Assembly: GCA_900319695.1 (NCBI GenBank)
Contig: ONPN01000013.1
Location: forward strand, 50,314 to 114,313
Length of the DNA: 64,000 nt
From: an uncultured Eubacteriales bacterium
GTDB lineage: Bacteria > Bacillota > Clostridia > Oscillospirales > Oscillospiraceae
Direction: 5' to 3'
Positions 9,398 through 19,668 of this stretch are shown one piece after another. Numbering within the stretch: position 1 is the first letter of the stretch; each line of letters starts with the position of its first letter. Position numbers and translations under genes: made by a program. The notes beneath the pieces were generated by a model. That model did not search any database. It saw nothing but the letters and a program-made list of their open reading frames with translations, and had not been told where the DNA came from.

Positions 9398-11668
9398 ATG
9401 CGAAGGCTTGCGACGGCGGCGCTGGCTTTTTCCGCCGCGCTGTTCCTGGCAAACTACATCCTGCCGGCATCGTGGCTCCTGCCGCTTGCGGCGGCGTCGA
9501 CCCTGGTCGGCTTCGGGCTGCTGCTCCCGCGTCGGAGATGGCTGCGCCCGGCCGTGACCGCGCTGGTGTTTTTCGCCCTCGGCCTTGCGGAGTTTTCGGT
9601 GTACAGCCGCCTCACGGCCGAAAGGGCGGAGGCGTATGTCGGCCAAACGCGGGAGGTGACCGGCGTCGTGCTCGAGTACCCGGACGTCTATCCGGGCTAC
9701 TGCCGCCTGCGCGTGCGCCTCGATGCGCCCGAGCTGCCGAAGCTCAAGGCCATCGTGTACGACAACAAGAAGCTCTTCGCCTCGGCCCGGCCCGGTCAGC
9801 GCGTATCCTTTACCGCAAAGCTCGGCGCGGCGGACACGCTCTACGGCAGACCCTATGACAATTACATGGTCGACGGCTTCTTCTGGAAGCTCAGCGTCAA
9901 GGGGGACGAGGCCCTGACGGACGGCGGATTCTCCCTCTCCGCGCTGCCGGTGCGATTGAATAAACTGCTGCGCGACAGGGCGGACCGCGCCTTCCCCGAC
10001 AGCTGCCGCGCTTTTTTAAAGGCCCTGATGCTGGGCGACAAGAGCGACTTCTACGCGGACGACGCCCTGTATGTCGCCATGAGCCGTTCGGGCCTCATGC
10101 ACATCGCGGCGGTGTCCGGCCTGCACATCGCGTTTCTGGTGGGCCTTCTGTGCCTGCTGTTCGGAAACGGGCGGCGCGGGGCGCTTGTCAGCGTCGTTTT
10201 AGTCTGGGCCTTCGTCCTCGTCACGGGGATAAGCAAGTCCGCCCTCCGCGCCGCGATCATGCAGAGCTTTCTGCTGCTCGCGCCCATCCTGCGGCGGGAA
10301 AATGACCCGGTGACCTCGCTCTCGGCGGCGCTGGCGCTGATTCTCGCGTTCAACCCCTTCGCGGCTAAAAGCGTGAGCCTGCAGATGAGCTTTGCCGCCA
10401 TGGCGGGCATTGTCTGCTTCGGACAGCGGCTCTATGACTTTTTCCTGCGCCCCCTGCCCGAGAGCGCGAGGGGCGGCCCGCTGTCTTACCCCTTCGGCGT
10501 CGCGGCGAGCTCGCTGAGCGTCATGGTCTTCACCACGCCCCTGACGGCCATTCACTTTTCCTATGTGCCGCTGCTGTCGCTGCTGAGCAATCTCGCCTGC
10601 CTCTGGGCGGTGAGCCTGTGCTTCTGTCTCGCGTGGGCGGCCTGCCTGCTCGCGCCGGCGCCGTTTCTGGGCGCGGGGCTCGTGTGGGCCTGCGCCCTGC
10701 TTGCCCGGTACATCCTGTTTGTCGCGGGCAAGGTCGCGGGGCTTCCCCATGCGGTGCTGTACATGGCGACGGACGGGGCGCTGTGCTGGATGCTCGCAAG
10801 CTACGCGCTGCTGCTTCTCGGCTTTCTGCTCCGCAGACGGACATGGCTGCGCGTGCTGCTGCCGGGCGGGCTGTCGCTTGTGCTGCTGATCGGCCTGCTT
10901 TGGCACACGGAGCGCTTTTACCGCGAGACCGACTGTCTCAGCGTCCTGAATGTCGGCCAGGGCCAGTGCATCGCGGCCTTCGCCGGGGACGCGACCGCCG
11001 TCGTGGACTGCGGCAACATCAATACCATGGACGACGCCGGGAGTCTCGCGGGGGAGTATCTGCTGGGCCGCGGGCGGCGCAGTATTGAGCTGCTGGTTCT
11101 GACCCACCTGCACACCGACCACGCCGACGGGGCGGTGCGGCTCATGGAGCTTTTGCCCGTGGACACGCTGATCCTCCCGGCGGACGCGGCGGATGAAAAC
11201 GGTCTGCGCGACAAAATCCTCGCCTGTGCCGAGCGGCACGGGACAAAGGTCATCAGCCTTGAGCGCGACGCCGAGGCCCGCGCCGGACGCATAGCCGCAA
11301 AGCTCTACAAGCTCAGCGGCGACGGAGACGAGAACGAGCGCTGCCTTGCGGTCAGGCTCTCCATCGCAGAGACCGATCTGCTGACCACGGCGGACGCGCC
11401 GAAGAAGCTGGAGCGGGAGCTTGCCGACAGAGAGGATCTGAGCGGCATTGAAATCCTCGTCGCGGGCCACCACGGGTCGAAGTACGCAGGCTCGAAGGAG
11501 CTGCTCCGGGAGCTCGGCGGGGGCCTTGCGGTGGTGAGCGTCGGGTACAATACCTACGGACATCCCGCGCAGGAGACGCTTGACGCGCTGGAAAAGTACG
11601 GCTATGATGTGATGCGGACGGACCTCAACGGCACCGTCGAAATTCGTTTGGAGAAAAGCCATGGCTAA
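9398..11668 (+). CDS. comEC: ComEC/Rec2 family DNA-uptake channel
   Basis: A 756-residue protein with the full ComEC layout: N-terminal membrane helices and an extracellular OB-like domain (residues about 40-190), a central multi-helix competence domain (SGLMHIAAVSGLHIAFLVGL near 230, then several hydrophobic segments to about 505), and a C-terminal metallo-beta-lactamase domain with HLHTDHADGA near residue 570 and GHHGSKYAGS near 690. It forms the inner-membrane channel that passes single-stranded DNA into the cell during natural transformation; the C-terminal domain may degrade the other strand. GGAG lies nine bases before the ATG. The stop overlaps holA by eight bases. Other competence genes are not in the window. 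Confidence 0.93.
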   Translation: MRRLATAALAFSAALFLANYILPASWLLPLAAASTLVGFGLLLPRRRWLRPAVTALVFFALGLAEFSVYSRLTAERAEAYVGQTREVTGVVLEYPDVYPGYCRLRVRLDAPELPKLKAIVYDNKKLFASARPGQRVSFTAKLGAADTLYGRPYDNYMVDGFFWKLSVKGDEALTDGGFSLSALPVRLNKLLRDRADRAFPDSCRAFLKALMLGDKSDFYADDALYVAMSRSGLMHIAAVSGLHIAFLVGLLCLLFGNGRRGALVSVVLVWAFVLVTGISKSALRAAIMQSFLLLAPILRRENDPVTSLSAALALILAFNPFAAKSVSLQMSFAAMAGIVCFGQRLYDFFLRPLPESARGGPLSYPFGVAASSLSVMVFTTPLTAIHFSYVPLLSLLSNLACLWAVSLCFCLAWAACLLAPAPFLGAGLVWACALLARYILFVAGKVAGLPHAVLYMATDGALCWMLASYALLLLGFLLRRRTWLRVLLPGGLSLVLLIGLLWHTERFYRETDCLSVLNVGQGQCIAAFAGDATAVVDCGNINTMDDAGSLAGEYLLGRGRRSIELLVLTHLHTDHADGAVRLMELLPVDTLILPADAADENGLRDKILACAERHGTKVISLERDAEARAGRIAAKLYKLSGDGDENERCLAVRLSIAETDLLTTADAPKKLERELADREDLSGIEILVAGHHGSKYAGSKELLRELGGGLAVVSVGYNTYGHPAQETLDALEKYGYDVMRTDLNGTVEIRLEKSHG

Positions 11669-12713
11669 AAAGGGCAGAGACGAAGAAAAACTCAATTACG
11701 CCGCCGAGCTGCGCACGCTCAGGGAGCGCGGGCCGGAGCGGCTCTATTTCCTCTGGGGGCCGGAGGACTATCTGCGCGAGCAGTTTTTGATCCAGCTCAA
11801 AAAAATCGTCCTCCCCGAGGGGGAGGACGGGTTCAGCTATAAGCGCATCGACGGGCCGGGCCTGGACGCGCGGGAGCTTCAGCAGGCGGTGGACGCCATG
11901 CCCTTTATGACGGAGAGCAGCTTTATCGAGCTTCGGGACGTGGATCTCAACAAGCTCCCGGACGCCGACGCCTGCGCCAAAATCCTCGAGGACATCCCGG
12001 ACTACTGCACTGTCGCCTTCGTCCAGAGCGCGCAGTTTGAGCCGGACGGGAGGCTTAAATTCATCAAGAGCCTGCGCTCGGCCGGGAAAGAGATGAAGTT
12101 TACCCAAGCCTCCCAGGGGATGCTGACGGACTGGATCGTCCGCCGCTTTGCCGCCGCCGGGAAGGGGATCGAGCTCGCTGCCGCCCAGCGCCTGATCTTT
12201 ATCAGCGGGGACCTCATGAGCAGGCTCATCCCTGAGATCGAGAAGATCGCGGCCTATGCGAAAGGGGAGAAGGTCACCCAGGCCGACGTCGAGGCCGTCG
12301 CCAACCACATCCCGGAGGCCGTGGTCTTCGAGATGACGGAGCTCATCGCCCAGAAGAAGACAAACTCCGCGCTGGCCGTCCTGTCGGAGCTGCTGGCGGA
12401 CAAGAACAACGAGCCCATTATGATGCTCGCCGTCCTGGGAGGCCAGATGCGCCGGCTCTGGGCCGCAAGGCTCGCCGTGGACAAGGGTCTCGGCACAAAG
12501 TATGTGATGGAGACCTGTGCCATGAAGTACGACTATATCGCCGCAAAGCTCCTAAACGCCGCCAGGGGCTTTACCCTGCCGCAGCTTCAGCGCGCGGTGG
12601 AGCTCTGCGCCGAGACCGACTACCGCATGAAGTCCAGCGGCGCGGACGCGCGGGAGCTTTTGAAGGAGGCCGTGCTGCGCATCGCGGCGGGGGAGTGCCA
12701 TGCGGAGGATTAA
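11661..12713 (+). CDS. holA: DNA polymerase III subunit delta
   Basis: A 350-residue HolA protein. The family start is visible as LYFLWGPEDYLREQFLIQ, followed by DAMPFMTESSFIELRDVD and VAFVQS, with the C-terminal collar region (MMLAVLGGQMRRLWAARLAVDKG) near residues 250-275. Delta opens the beta sliding clamp within the clamp loader at replication forks. The first residues (MAKKGRDEEKLNYAAELRTLRE) are longer than in some relatives, but the ATG overlaps the comEC stop and GGAG sits eleven bases upstream. The order comEC-holA is common in Firmicutes, as in Bacillus yqeN after comEC. Confidence 0.92.
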   Translation: MAKKGRDEEKLNYAAELRTLRERGPERLYFLWGPEDYLREQFLIQLKKIVLPEGEDGFSYKRIDGPGLDARELQQAVDAMPFMTESSFIELRDVDLNKLPDADACAKILEDIPDYCTVAFVQSAQFEPDGRLKFIKSLRSAGKEMKFTQASQGMLTDWIVRRFAAAGKGIELAAAQRLIFISGDLMSRLIPEIEKIAAYAKGEKVTQADVEAVANHIPEAVVFEMTELIAQKKTNSALAVLSELLADKNNEPIMMLAVLGGQMRRLWAARLAVDKGLGTKYVMETCAMKYDYIAAKLLNAARGFTLPQLQRAVELCAETDYRMKSSGADARELLKEAVLRIAAGECHAED

Positions 12714-13281
12714 GGAGGTCATCGTCGTCGAGGGCCGCTATGACAAGAACACCCTCAGCCAGGTCGTAGACGCTGCAATTTTGGAGACCTCCGGCTTCGG
12801 TATCTTCAACGACGCGGCCAAGCGGCGCTTATTGAAAACCCTCGCGGAGACGCGGGGCCTCATCGTGCTCACGGACTCCGACGGCGCGGGCTTCCTGATC
12901 CGAAACCACATCCGCGGCATCGTCGATCCGAAGCTCGTCAAGCACGCCTACATCCCGGATATTTCGGGCAAGGAGCGGCGCAAGGAGAAAGCGTCAAAGG
13001 AGGGCAAGCTCGGCGTCGAGGGCATGAGGCCGGAGGTCTTGATCGAGGCCCTGAAGCGCGCGGGCGCGACCTTTGACGACAGCCCCGCGGAGCAGCGGCC
13101 CGCCCAGATCACCAAGGCCGATCTCTACGCGAAGGGCCTGAGCGGGAGAGAGGGAAGCGCGGAAAAGCGCCGTCAGCTTCTCCAAAAGCTCAGCCTGCCC
13201 GAGCGCATGAGCGCGGACGCCATGCTGGACGTGTTAAACGCGCTCATGGATCGGGAATCCTTCTACCGCCTGGAGATGTAA
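12700..13281 (+). CDS. rnmV: Ribonuclease M5
   Basis: A 193-residue Toprim-domain nuclease. The Toprim glutamate is in VIVVEGRYDKN at residues 8-18 and the DxD motif in IVLTDSDGAG near residue 55. The M5-type signature HAYIPDISGKERRKEKASKEGKLGVEGM follows (start HAYIPDISGKERR). RNase M5 makes the final cut of 5S rRNA precursor in Firmicutes, using ribosomal protein L18 as helper. In Bacillus it is normally beside ksgA; here it is joined to comEC-holA with a 14-base overlap of holA. Its last 19 bases overlap a convergent minus-strand gene. Confidence 0.93.
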   Translation: MRRIKEVIVVEGRYDKNTLSQVVDAAILETSGFGIFNDAAKRRLLKTLAETRGLIVLTDSDGAGFLIRNHIRGIVDPKLVKHAYIPDISGKERRKEKASKEGKLGVEGMRPEVLIEALKRAGATFDDSPAEQRPAQITKADLYAKGLSGREGSAEKRRQLLQKLSLPERMSADAMLDVLNALMDRESFYRLEM

Positions 13282-13517
13282 ACGTCCTCGATGCAGACCG
13301 GGAGTATCGCCCCGATCAGCAGCAGGGCCTGGCCGATCTCATAGAGACTCATGGCCGTCATGTACCGCTCATAGCCCTCCGCCAGGCTGCCGCCCCAGCC
13401 GAGCAGCAGCACGAACGCGCACACCAGCACAAAGGCCGTGAGCCTCACAGACCAGATGAAGATGGTCCATGCCGCCGGACACATACAGAGCATCCGGCGT
13501 ATCGTCTTTTTGAGCAT
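13263..13517 (-). CDS. Small two-helix membrane protein, unknown
   Basis: An 84-residue protein with two hydrophobic segments (about residues 22-41 TVWS-like VLVCAFVLLLGWGG region and 60-75 IGQALLLIGAILPV). No family is recognised. The start at MLKKTIRRML is preferred over the longer ORF to 13640 because GGGGGGTGAT, a good match to the anti-Shine-Dalgarno sequence, lies six bases upstream. The gene converges on rnmV with a 19-base overlap of 3' ends. A plus-strand terminator hairpin lies directly over its ribosome binding site region, so transcription of rnmV would run antisense through the whole gene. It could be spurious; the conserved-looking hydrophobic pattern and ribosome binding site are the only support. 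Confidence 0.45.
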   Translation of the reverse strand: MLKKTIRRMLCMCPAAWTIFIWSVRLTAFVLVCAFVLLLGWGGSLAEGYERYMTAMSLYEIGQALLLIGAILPVCIEDVYISRR

Positions 13518-13530
13518 CCTTTCATCACCC

Positions 13531-13564
13531 CCCGCGTCCATTGTAACCGGACGCGGGCTTTTTT
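13531..13564 (+). terminator. Intrinsic terminator for the comEC-holA-rnmV transcript
   Basis: CCCGCGTCC (13531-13539) pairs with GGACGCGGG (13549-13557), followed by CTTTTTT. It lies about 250 bases beyond the rnmV stop, on the far side of the small antisense gene. Confidence 0.8.
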
Positions 13565-13633
13565 CAAGGCACAGATTTTGCCACTGTGCACAAAGAAAGC
13601 CGTTTTCTTTTGAACAAAATGCGAAAGATTCTC

Positions 13634-13662
13634 TTGTCATCCGGCGCTTCGTGTGGTATATT
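13634..13662 (+). promoter_or_regulatory. Sigma-A promoter of the DUF3798 transporter operon
   Basis: TTGTCA (13634-13639) and TATATT (13657-13662) are 17 bases apart. This leaves a 5' untranslated leader of about 100 bases before the ATG at 13768, without an obvious riboswitch fold. Confidence 0.75.
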
Positions 13663-13767
13663 AGAAAAGATTTCAGAAATGTTCATGTATTTCTGAAACA
13701 AAAGGAAACATCCGCTTTTCCCGGCTCGCCGCGAAAGACGGAGTTTCAAATAAAAAGGAGGAAAAAC

Positions 13768-15021
13768 ATGAAAAAGATCGTTGCGCTTCTGCTCGCGCTG
13801 ACCATGGTGTTCGCGCTCTGCGCGTGCGGCCAGCAGAGCGCCCCTGCCGCTGCTCCTGCCGCGACCGAAGCCCCCAAGGCCGAGGAAAAGGCTGAGGAGA
13901 AGGCCGACGAGGGCTTCCACATCGGCATCGTCACCGGTTCCGTCTCTCAGTCCGAGGATGACCGCCGCGGCGCCGAGGCTGTCCAGGCCAAGTATGGCGA
14001 GGATATGGTCAAGCTGGCCATTTACCCCGACAACTTCCCTGAGGAGCTCGAGACCACCGTTCAGACCATCGTCAACATGTCCGACGATCCTCTGATGAAG
14101 GCCATCATCGTCAACCAGGCTGTCCCCGGCACCACCGAGGCCTTCCGTCAGATCAAAGAGAAGCGCCCTGACATCATCTGCATCGCCGGCGAGTCCCATG
14201 AGGACCTGCCTGAGATCGGCTCCGCCGCCGACCTCGTCTGCAACAACGACTTCGTTGCCCGCGGCTACCTGATGATCCGCACCGCGCATGAGCTCGGCTG
14301 CGACACCTTCGTCCACATCTCCTTCCCGCGCCACATGTCCTACGAGACCATGAGCCGCCGCGTGGCCGTTATGAAGGCCGCGTGCGAGGAGTTCGGCATG
14401 ACCTTCGTGCTTGAGACCGCTCCCGACCCCACGACCGACGTCGGCGTTGCGGGCGCCCAGGCCTATATCCTTGAGAAGGCCCCCGAGTGGATCGAGAAGT
14501 ACGGCAAGAACTCCGCGTTCTTCTGCACCAACGACGCCCACACCGAGCCTCTGCTCAAGCAGCTTCTCGCCTACGGCGGCTGCTTCGTCGAGGCTGACCT
14601 GCCCTCTCCCACCATGGGCTACCCCGGCGCTCTGGGCATCGACCTGACCGCTGAGGCCGGCGACTACGCCAAGATCCTCGCCAAGGTCGAGCAGGCCATC
14701 GTTGAGAAGGGCGGCGAGGGCCGCTTCGGCACCTGGGCTTACTCCTACGGCTACACCGTGTCCGCCGGTCTTGCCCAGCACGCCATCAACGTCATCAACG
14801 GCGAGAGCGAGCTGCTGAACATCGACGACATTGCCAAGGCCTACGAGGAGTACTCTCCCGGCGCTGCCTGGAACGGCTCCAACTACACCAATGCCGAGAC
14901 CGGCGTCAAGGCGGAGAACACCTTCCTTGTGTACCAGGATACCTATATCATGGGCAATCCGGGCCACTACATGGGCTCCACCTCCGTCGAGGTTCCCGAG
15001 AAGTACTTCACCGTCAAGTAA
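13768..15021 (+). CDS. DUF3798 family substrate-binding lipoprotein
   Basis: A 417-residue lipoprotein. The signal peptide MKKIVALLLALTMVFALCAC carries a lipobox (LCAC) with Cys20 or 18 as the modified residue, followed by a Pro/Ala/Glu-rich linker (residues about 22-47) and a two-lobed periplasmic-binding fold that begins FHIGIVTGSVSQSEDDRRGA. This is the DUF3798 family, related in fold to sugar and nucleoside (BMP/ribose type) binding proteins. AAGGAGG precedes the ATG by eight bases; the upstream in-frame extension to 13438 crosses a terminator and promoter and is rejected. It heads an operon with an RbsA-like ATPase, two permeases and a DUF6672 protein, so it is the solute receptor. The substrate is unknown. 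Confidence 0.88.
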   Translation: MKKIVALLLALTMVFALCACGQQSAPAAAPAATEAPKAEEKAEEKADEGFHIGIVTGSVSQSEDDRRGAEAVQAKYGEDMVKLAIYPDNFPEELETTVQTIVNMSDDPLMKAIIVNQAVPGTTEAFRQIKEKRPDIICIAGESHEDLPEIGSAADLVCNNDFVARGYLMIRTAHELGCDTFVHISFPRHMSYETMSRRVAVMKAACEEFGMTFVLETAPDPTTDVGVAGAQAYILEKAPEWIEKYGKNSAFFCTNDAHTEPLLKQLLAYGGCFVEADLPSPTMGYPGALGIDLTAEAGDYAKILAKVEQAIVEKGGEGRFGTWAYSYGYTVSAGLAQHAINVINGESELLNIDDIAKAYEEYSPGAAWNGSNYTNAETGVKAENTFLVYQDTYIMGNPGHYMGSTSVEVPEKYFTVK

Positions 15022-15357
15022 TTTCTCACAAGCAAACACAGAAGGGGAGGGAGTACTTCTCCCTCCCCTTTGCCTACAGACAAAGCTCTGCAAACCAGGA
15101 CGGATTCGCAAGGGGGATCTGTGAAGGGGGGCGGGGAGCCTCCCTTCACGTTCAATCCATGCAAAAATGGGAACTGCAAGCTCCCATTTTTGCCCCCAAG
15201 CTGGCAACAGCTTGGGGGAGGGAGTACTTCTCCCTCCCCATTTCTTGTTATGCTGAGCGAAGCGAAGAACCTTTCCGGAAAACAGGGGAAGGATTCTTCG
15301 CTGCGCTCAGAATGACAGCATATAAGCGTACTTAGAATAATTAGGTGGGAAAAAGAT
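15022..15357 (+). repeat. 336-bp hairpin-rich spacer between binding protein and ATPase genes
   Basis: No gene is seen. It contains GGGGAGGGA-GTACTTC-TCCCTCCCC hairpins at 15044-15068 and again at 15215-15239 (identical 25-base units), an AAAATGGGA/TCCCATTTT hairpin around 15161-15191, a CCCCCAAGCT/AGCTTGGGGG hairpin at 15193-15218, and an imperfect inverted repeat at 15246-15318 (CTGAGCGAAGCGAAGAA against TTCTTCGCTGCGCTCAG). The last is of a type widely scattered in bacterial genomes. The block probably lowers read-through from the receptor gene to the transporter genes. Confidence 0.75.
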
Positions 15358-16947
<1,590 letters not shown>

Positions 16948-16957
16948 GGAGGGCAGC

Positions 16958-18034
16958 ATGAACGAAACATTAGACAGAACCAACCTGACGCTGCGCGACA
17001 GGCTCAAGGCCGCGGTCGAATCCTTCGGCCTGCCCCGCCTGATCATCGCGGGCTTCCTGCTGCTGCTCTTTATCGCCGCGCCCTTCGTGGGCTCCGATTT
17101 CTGGACGCAGATCAGCAACACCCTCAACCGCTTCAGCTGGAACGCGGTCATGGTCCTCGCCATGGTGCCGATGATCCACTCCGGCTGCGGCCTGAACTTC
17201 GGCCTGCCCCTCGGCATCATCTCCGGCCTTTTGGGCGCGACGCTCTCCATTGAGTTCGGCTTCACCGGCCCACTGAGCTTTCTGATGGCCATTGTCATCT
17301 CCACGCCCATCTCCCTGATCCTCGGCGCGGGCTACGGCTGGCTGCTCAACAAGATCAAGGGCGGCGAGATGATGATCGCGACCTACGTCGGTTTCTCGTC
17401 CGTGTCCTTCATGTGCATGATGTGGCTGCTGCTGCCCTACCACAGCCCGACGATGGTCTGGGGCTTCTCCGGCAAGGGCCTGAGAACCACCATCTCCCTG
17501 GAGGGCTTCTATGACAAGGTGCTGGCGAATTTCCTGCAGATCAACATCGGCAATCTCTCCATCCCGACGGGCACGCTGCTCTTCTTCGCGCTGCTGGCCT
17601 TCGGCATGTGGGCCTTCCTGCACACCAAGACCGGCACGGCCATGACCGCCGTCGGCTCCAACCCCACCTTCGCAAAGGCCGCGGGCGTGAATGTCGACAA
17701 GATGCGCCTGCTGTCCGTCATGCTCTCCACCTGGCTTGCCGCCATCGGCATCCTGGTCTATGAGCAGGGCTTCGGCTTCATCCAGCTCTACATGGCGCCC
17801 TTCTACATGGCGCTGCCCGCCGTGTCCGCCATCCTCATCGGCGGCGCGAGCGTGAACAAGGCATCCATCACCAACGTCATCATCGGCACGATCCTCTTCC
17901 AGGGCATCGTCACCATGACGCCGACGGTCATGAACAACATGATCCACATGGATATGAGCGAGGTTATTCGCGTGGTTGCCTCCCAGGGCATGATCCTCTA
18001 TGCTCTGACCAGAAAGACGGAGGGCGCAAAATGA
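16958..18034 (+). CDS. ABC transporter permease 1 (BPD_transp_2 family)
   Basis: A 358-residue polytopic membrane protein with about nine or ten hydrophobic segments. It belongs to the ribose/branched-chain permease superfamily: the conserved cytoplasmic loop appears as AVGSNPTFAKAAGVNVDKMR near residues 230-250 and the later ILIGGASVNKASITNVIIG near 290-305. An unusual feature is HSGCGLNFGLPLGIISGL, a motif mirrored in the second permease as GMGLNFGMTLGAMAGE, which may mark this transporter subfamily. It overlaps the second permease by four bases (ATGA), implying translational coupling and a heterodimeric channel. Confidence 0.9.
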   Translation: MNETLDRTNLTLRDRLKAAVESFGLPRLIIAGFLLLLFIAAPFVGSDFWTQISNTLNRFSWNAVMVLAMVPMIHSGCGLNFGLPLGIISGLLGATLSIEFGFTGPLSFLMAIVISTPISLILGAGYGWLLNKIKGGEMMIATYVGFSSVSFMCMMWLLLPYHSPTMVWGFSGKGLRTTISLEGFYDKVLANFLQINIGNLSIPTGTLLFFALLAFGMWAFLHTKTGTAMTAVGSNPTFAKAAGVNVDKMRLLSVMLSTWLAAIGILVYEQGFGFIQLYMAPFYMALPAVSAILIGGASVNKASITNVIIGTILFQGIVTMTPTVMNNMIHMDMSEVIRVVASQGMILYALTRKTEGAK

Positions 18035-19152
18035 AAAACGATAATTTTGGCAAGAAAGTCGTCGGCCTGATCCGCGACAACACCGTGCCGCTGATGTTCA
18101 TCCTCATCTGCGCGGTCTGCATCCCCATCTCCGGCTTCTCCCTGCCGTACCTGATCAATGAGATCGTCACCCGCATGGGCCGCAACATCTTCCTGATCCT
18201 CGCCCTGCTCATCCCCATCATGTCCGGCATGGGCCTGAACTTCGGCATGACCCTCGGCGCGATGGCCGGGGAGATCGCCCTGATCTTCGTCTCCGACTGG
18301 CAGATCTGGGGCATCCCGGGCGTGGTGCTGGCCATGATCCTGTCCATCCCCATCTCCGTGCTGCTCGGCGCGTTCTGCGGCAAGATCCTCAACATGGCCA
18401 AGGGCCGCGAGATGATCACCAGCTACATCCTGAGCTTCTTTATGAACGGCATCTATCAGCTTCTGGTGCTGTACATCATGGGCTCTCTCATCCCGATCAA
18501 GCACTTCTCCATCAAGCTGCCGCGCGGCTACGGCATCCGCAACACGGTGTCGCTGCTCAATATGCGCCAGTGCCTGGATAACCTCCTGGCCGTGCGCGTC
18601 GGCGGCGTGAAGATCCCGGTGCTGACCTTTATCATCATCGGCGTGCTGTGCCTGTTCATCGTGTGGTTCCGCCGCACGAAGCTCGGCCAGGACATGCGCG
18701 CGGTGGGCCAGGACATGGGTGTTGCCCGTGACGCCGGCATCAATGTCGAGCGCACCCGCATCATCTCCATCATCATGTCCACGGTCCTCGCGGGCTTCGG
18801 CATGATCATCTACCTCCAGAACATGGGCAACATCGCGACCTACAGCTCCCACTCCCAGATCGGCATGTTCTGCATCGCGGCCCTGCTGGTCGGCGGCGCG
18901 AGCGTGGACAGGGCCTCCATCGGCAACGTCTTCCTCGGCGTGGTGCTCTTCCACACCATGTTCATCGTAGCCCCGAAGGCGGGCGCGGTCATCACCGGCG
19001 ACTCCATGATCGGCGAATACTTCCGCGTCTTCGTGTCCTACGCGGTCATCACCCTGGCCCTCATCATGTATGAGACCAAGAAACGCAAGCACAAGAGCCT
19101 GGTGGGCCAGCAGCTCCAGCAGGCGCAGAAGGAGGCGGACGCGCATGAATAA
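18031..19152 (+). CDS. ABC transporter permease 2 (BPD_transp_2 family)
   Basis: A 373-residue partner of the preceding permease, with a similar helix layout. The coupling loop reads AVGQDMGVARDAGINVERTR and the later helix LLVGGASVDRASIGNVFLG. The C-terminal tail is charged and cytoplasmic (KKRKHKSLVGQQLQQAQKEA). It should form the transmembrane path with permease 1 for the solute delivered by the DUF3798 lipoprotein. Its 3' end overlaps the DUF6672 gene by eight bases, so all four downstream genes of the operon are tightly packed and probably translated together. Confidence 0.9.
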   Translation: MKNDNFGKKVVGLIRDNTVPLMFILICAVCIPISGFSLPYLINEIVTRMGRNIFLILALLIPIMSGMGLNFGMTLGAMAGEIALIFVSDWQIWGIPGVVLAMILSIPISVLLGAFCGKILNMAKGREMITSYILSFFMNGIYQLLVLYIMGSLIPIKHFSIKLPRGYGIRNTVSLLNMRQCLDNLLAVRVGGVKIPVLTFIIIGVLCLFIVWFRRTKLGQDMRAVGQDMGVARDAGINVERTRIISIIMSTVLAGFGMIIYLQNMGNIATYSSHSQIGMFCIAALLVGGASVDRASIGNVFLGVVLFHTMFIVAPKAGAVITGDSMIGEYFRVFVSYAVITLALIMYETKKRKHKSLVGQQLQQAQKEADAHE

Positions 19153-19615
19153 GAGAGCGCTTCTCTTCCGCCTCGGCGCGGTGCTCGTTCTGATCGCCAT
19201 CGCCGCCTGCATGATGGTCATCGGCCGCGGCCACACCATCTACCTTGACAACAAGACCCTCGAGTATGAGGGAACCGAGTACAAGGCCTATTACCGCGCA
19301 ACGCTCTACGGCCCCGACGGGGAGAAGATCTCCCGCCTCAACGCTCGTGAGCGCGGCATGACGACCAACATCGGCCAGAGCTTCAGCATCACGGTCGGCA
19401 TCATCGAGCAGAAGGACGCCGACGAGGTCATGCAGACCATTGCCCTCAAGCTGCCCTACAACATGGACGGCATCATCGTCAACATCCCCGGCTACCTCGC
19501 GGGTCTGCCGCAGGAGGCGTGGATGAGCGAGTTTGTGGCGACGCCCTCCGAGGCCGAGCTGCAGGAGGAAGCCCCCGCCGACGGCGAAGACGTCCTCGCC
19601 GGCGCGGAGTTCTAA
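19145..19615 (+). CDS. DUF6672 family single-pass membrane protein of the DUF3798 transporter
   Basis: A 156-residue protein with one N-terminal membrane helix (residues about 9-27, GAVLVLIAIAACMMVIG) and an extracellular domain of about 125 residues. The extracellular part begins GHTIYLDNKTLEYEGTEYKA and looks beta-rich. The composition and position match the DUF6672 family, which I recall as linked to DUF3798 transporters; no function is established. Because it overlaps the second permease gene by eight bases, I infer an accessory subunit of this importer, for example a surface anchor or assembly factor. The ATG at 19145 is used; the longer ORF from 19070 lies in permease sequence. Confidence 0.75.
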   Translation: MNKRALLFRLGAVLVLIAIAACMMVIGRGHTIYLDNKTLEYEGTEYKAYYRATLYGPDGEKISRLNARERGMTTNIGQSFSITVGIIEQKDADEVMQTIALKLPYNMDGIIVNIPGYLAGLPQEAWMSEFVATPSEAELQEEAPADGEDVLAGAEF

Positions 19616-19622
19616 AAAAGTT

Positions 19623-19653
19623 ACAGCCCATGCCTTTCGCATGGGCTGTGTTT
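19623..19653 (+). terminator. Hairpin after the DUF3798 operon
   Basis: ACAGCCCATGC and GCATGGGCTGT form a perfect eleven-pair stem (19623-19649) followed by a short GTTT. The T run is weak, and the ribosome binding site of pepD follows closely, so partial read-through is likely. Confidence 0.65.
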
Positions 19654-19668
19654 AATGAGGAGGATATT

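Noticed and set aside
13438-13767. N-terminal extension of the DUF3798 lipoprotein
   Set aside because: It runs through a terminator and a promoter; the signal peptide and ribosome binding site fix the start at 13768.
15044-15239. Two identical 25-base units, considered as a CRISPR remnant
   Set aside because: Only two copies, spaced by 146 bases with other hairpins between; perfect hairpins rather than repeat-spacer structure, and no cas genes.
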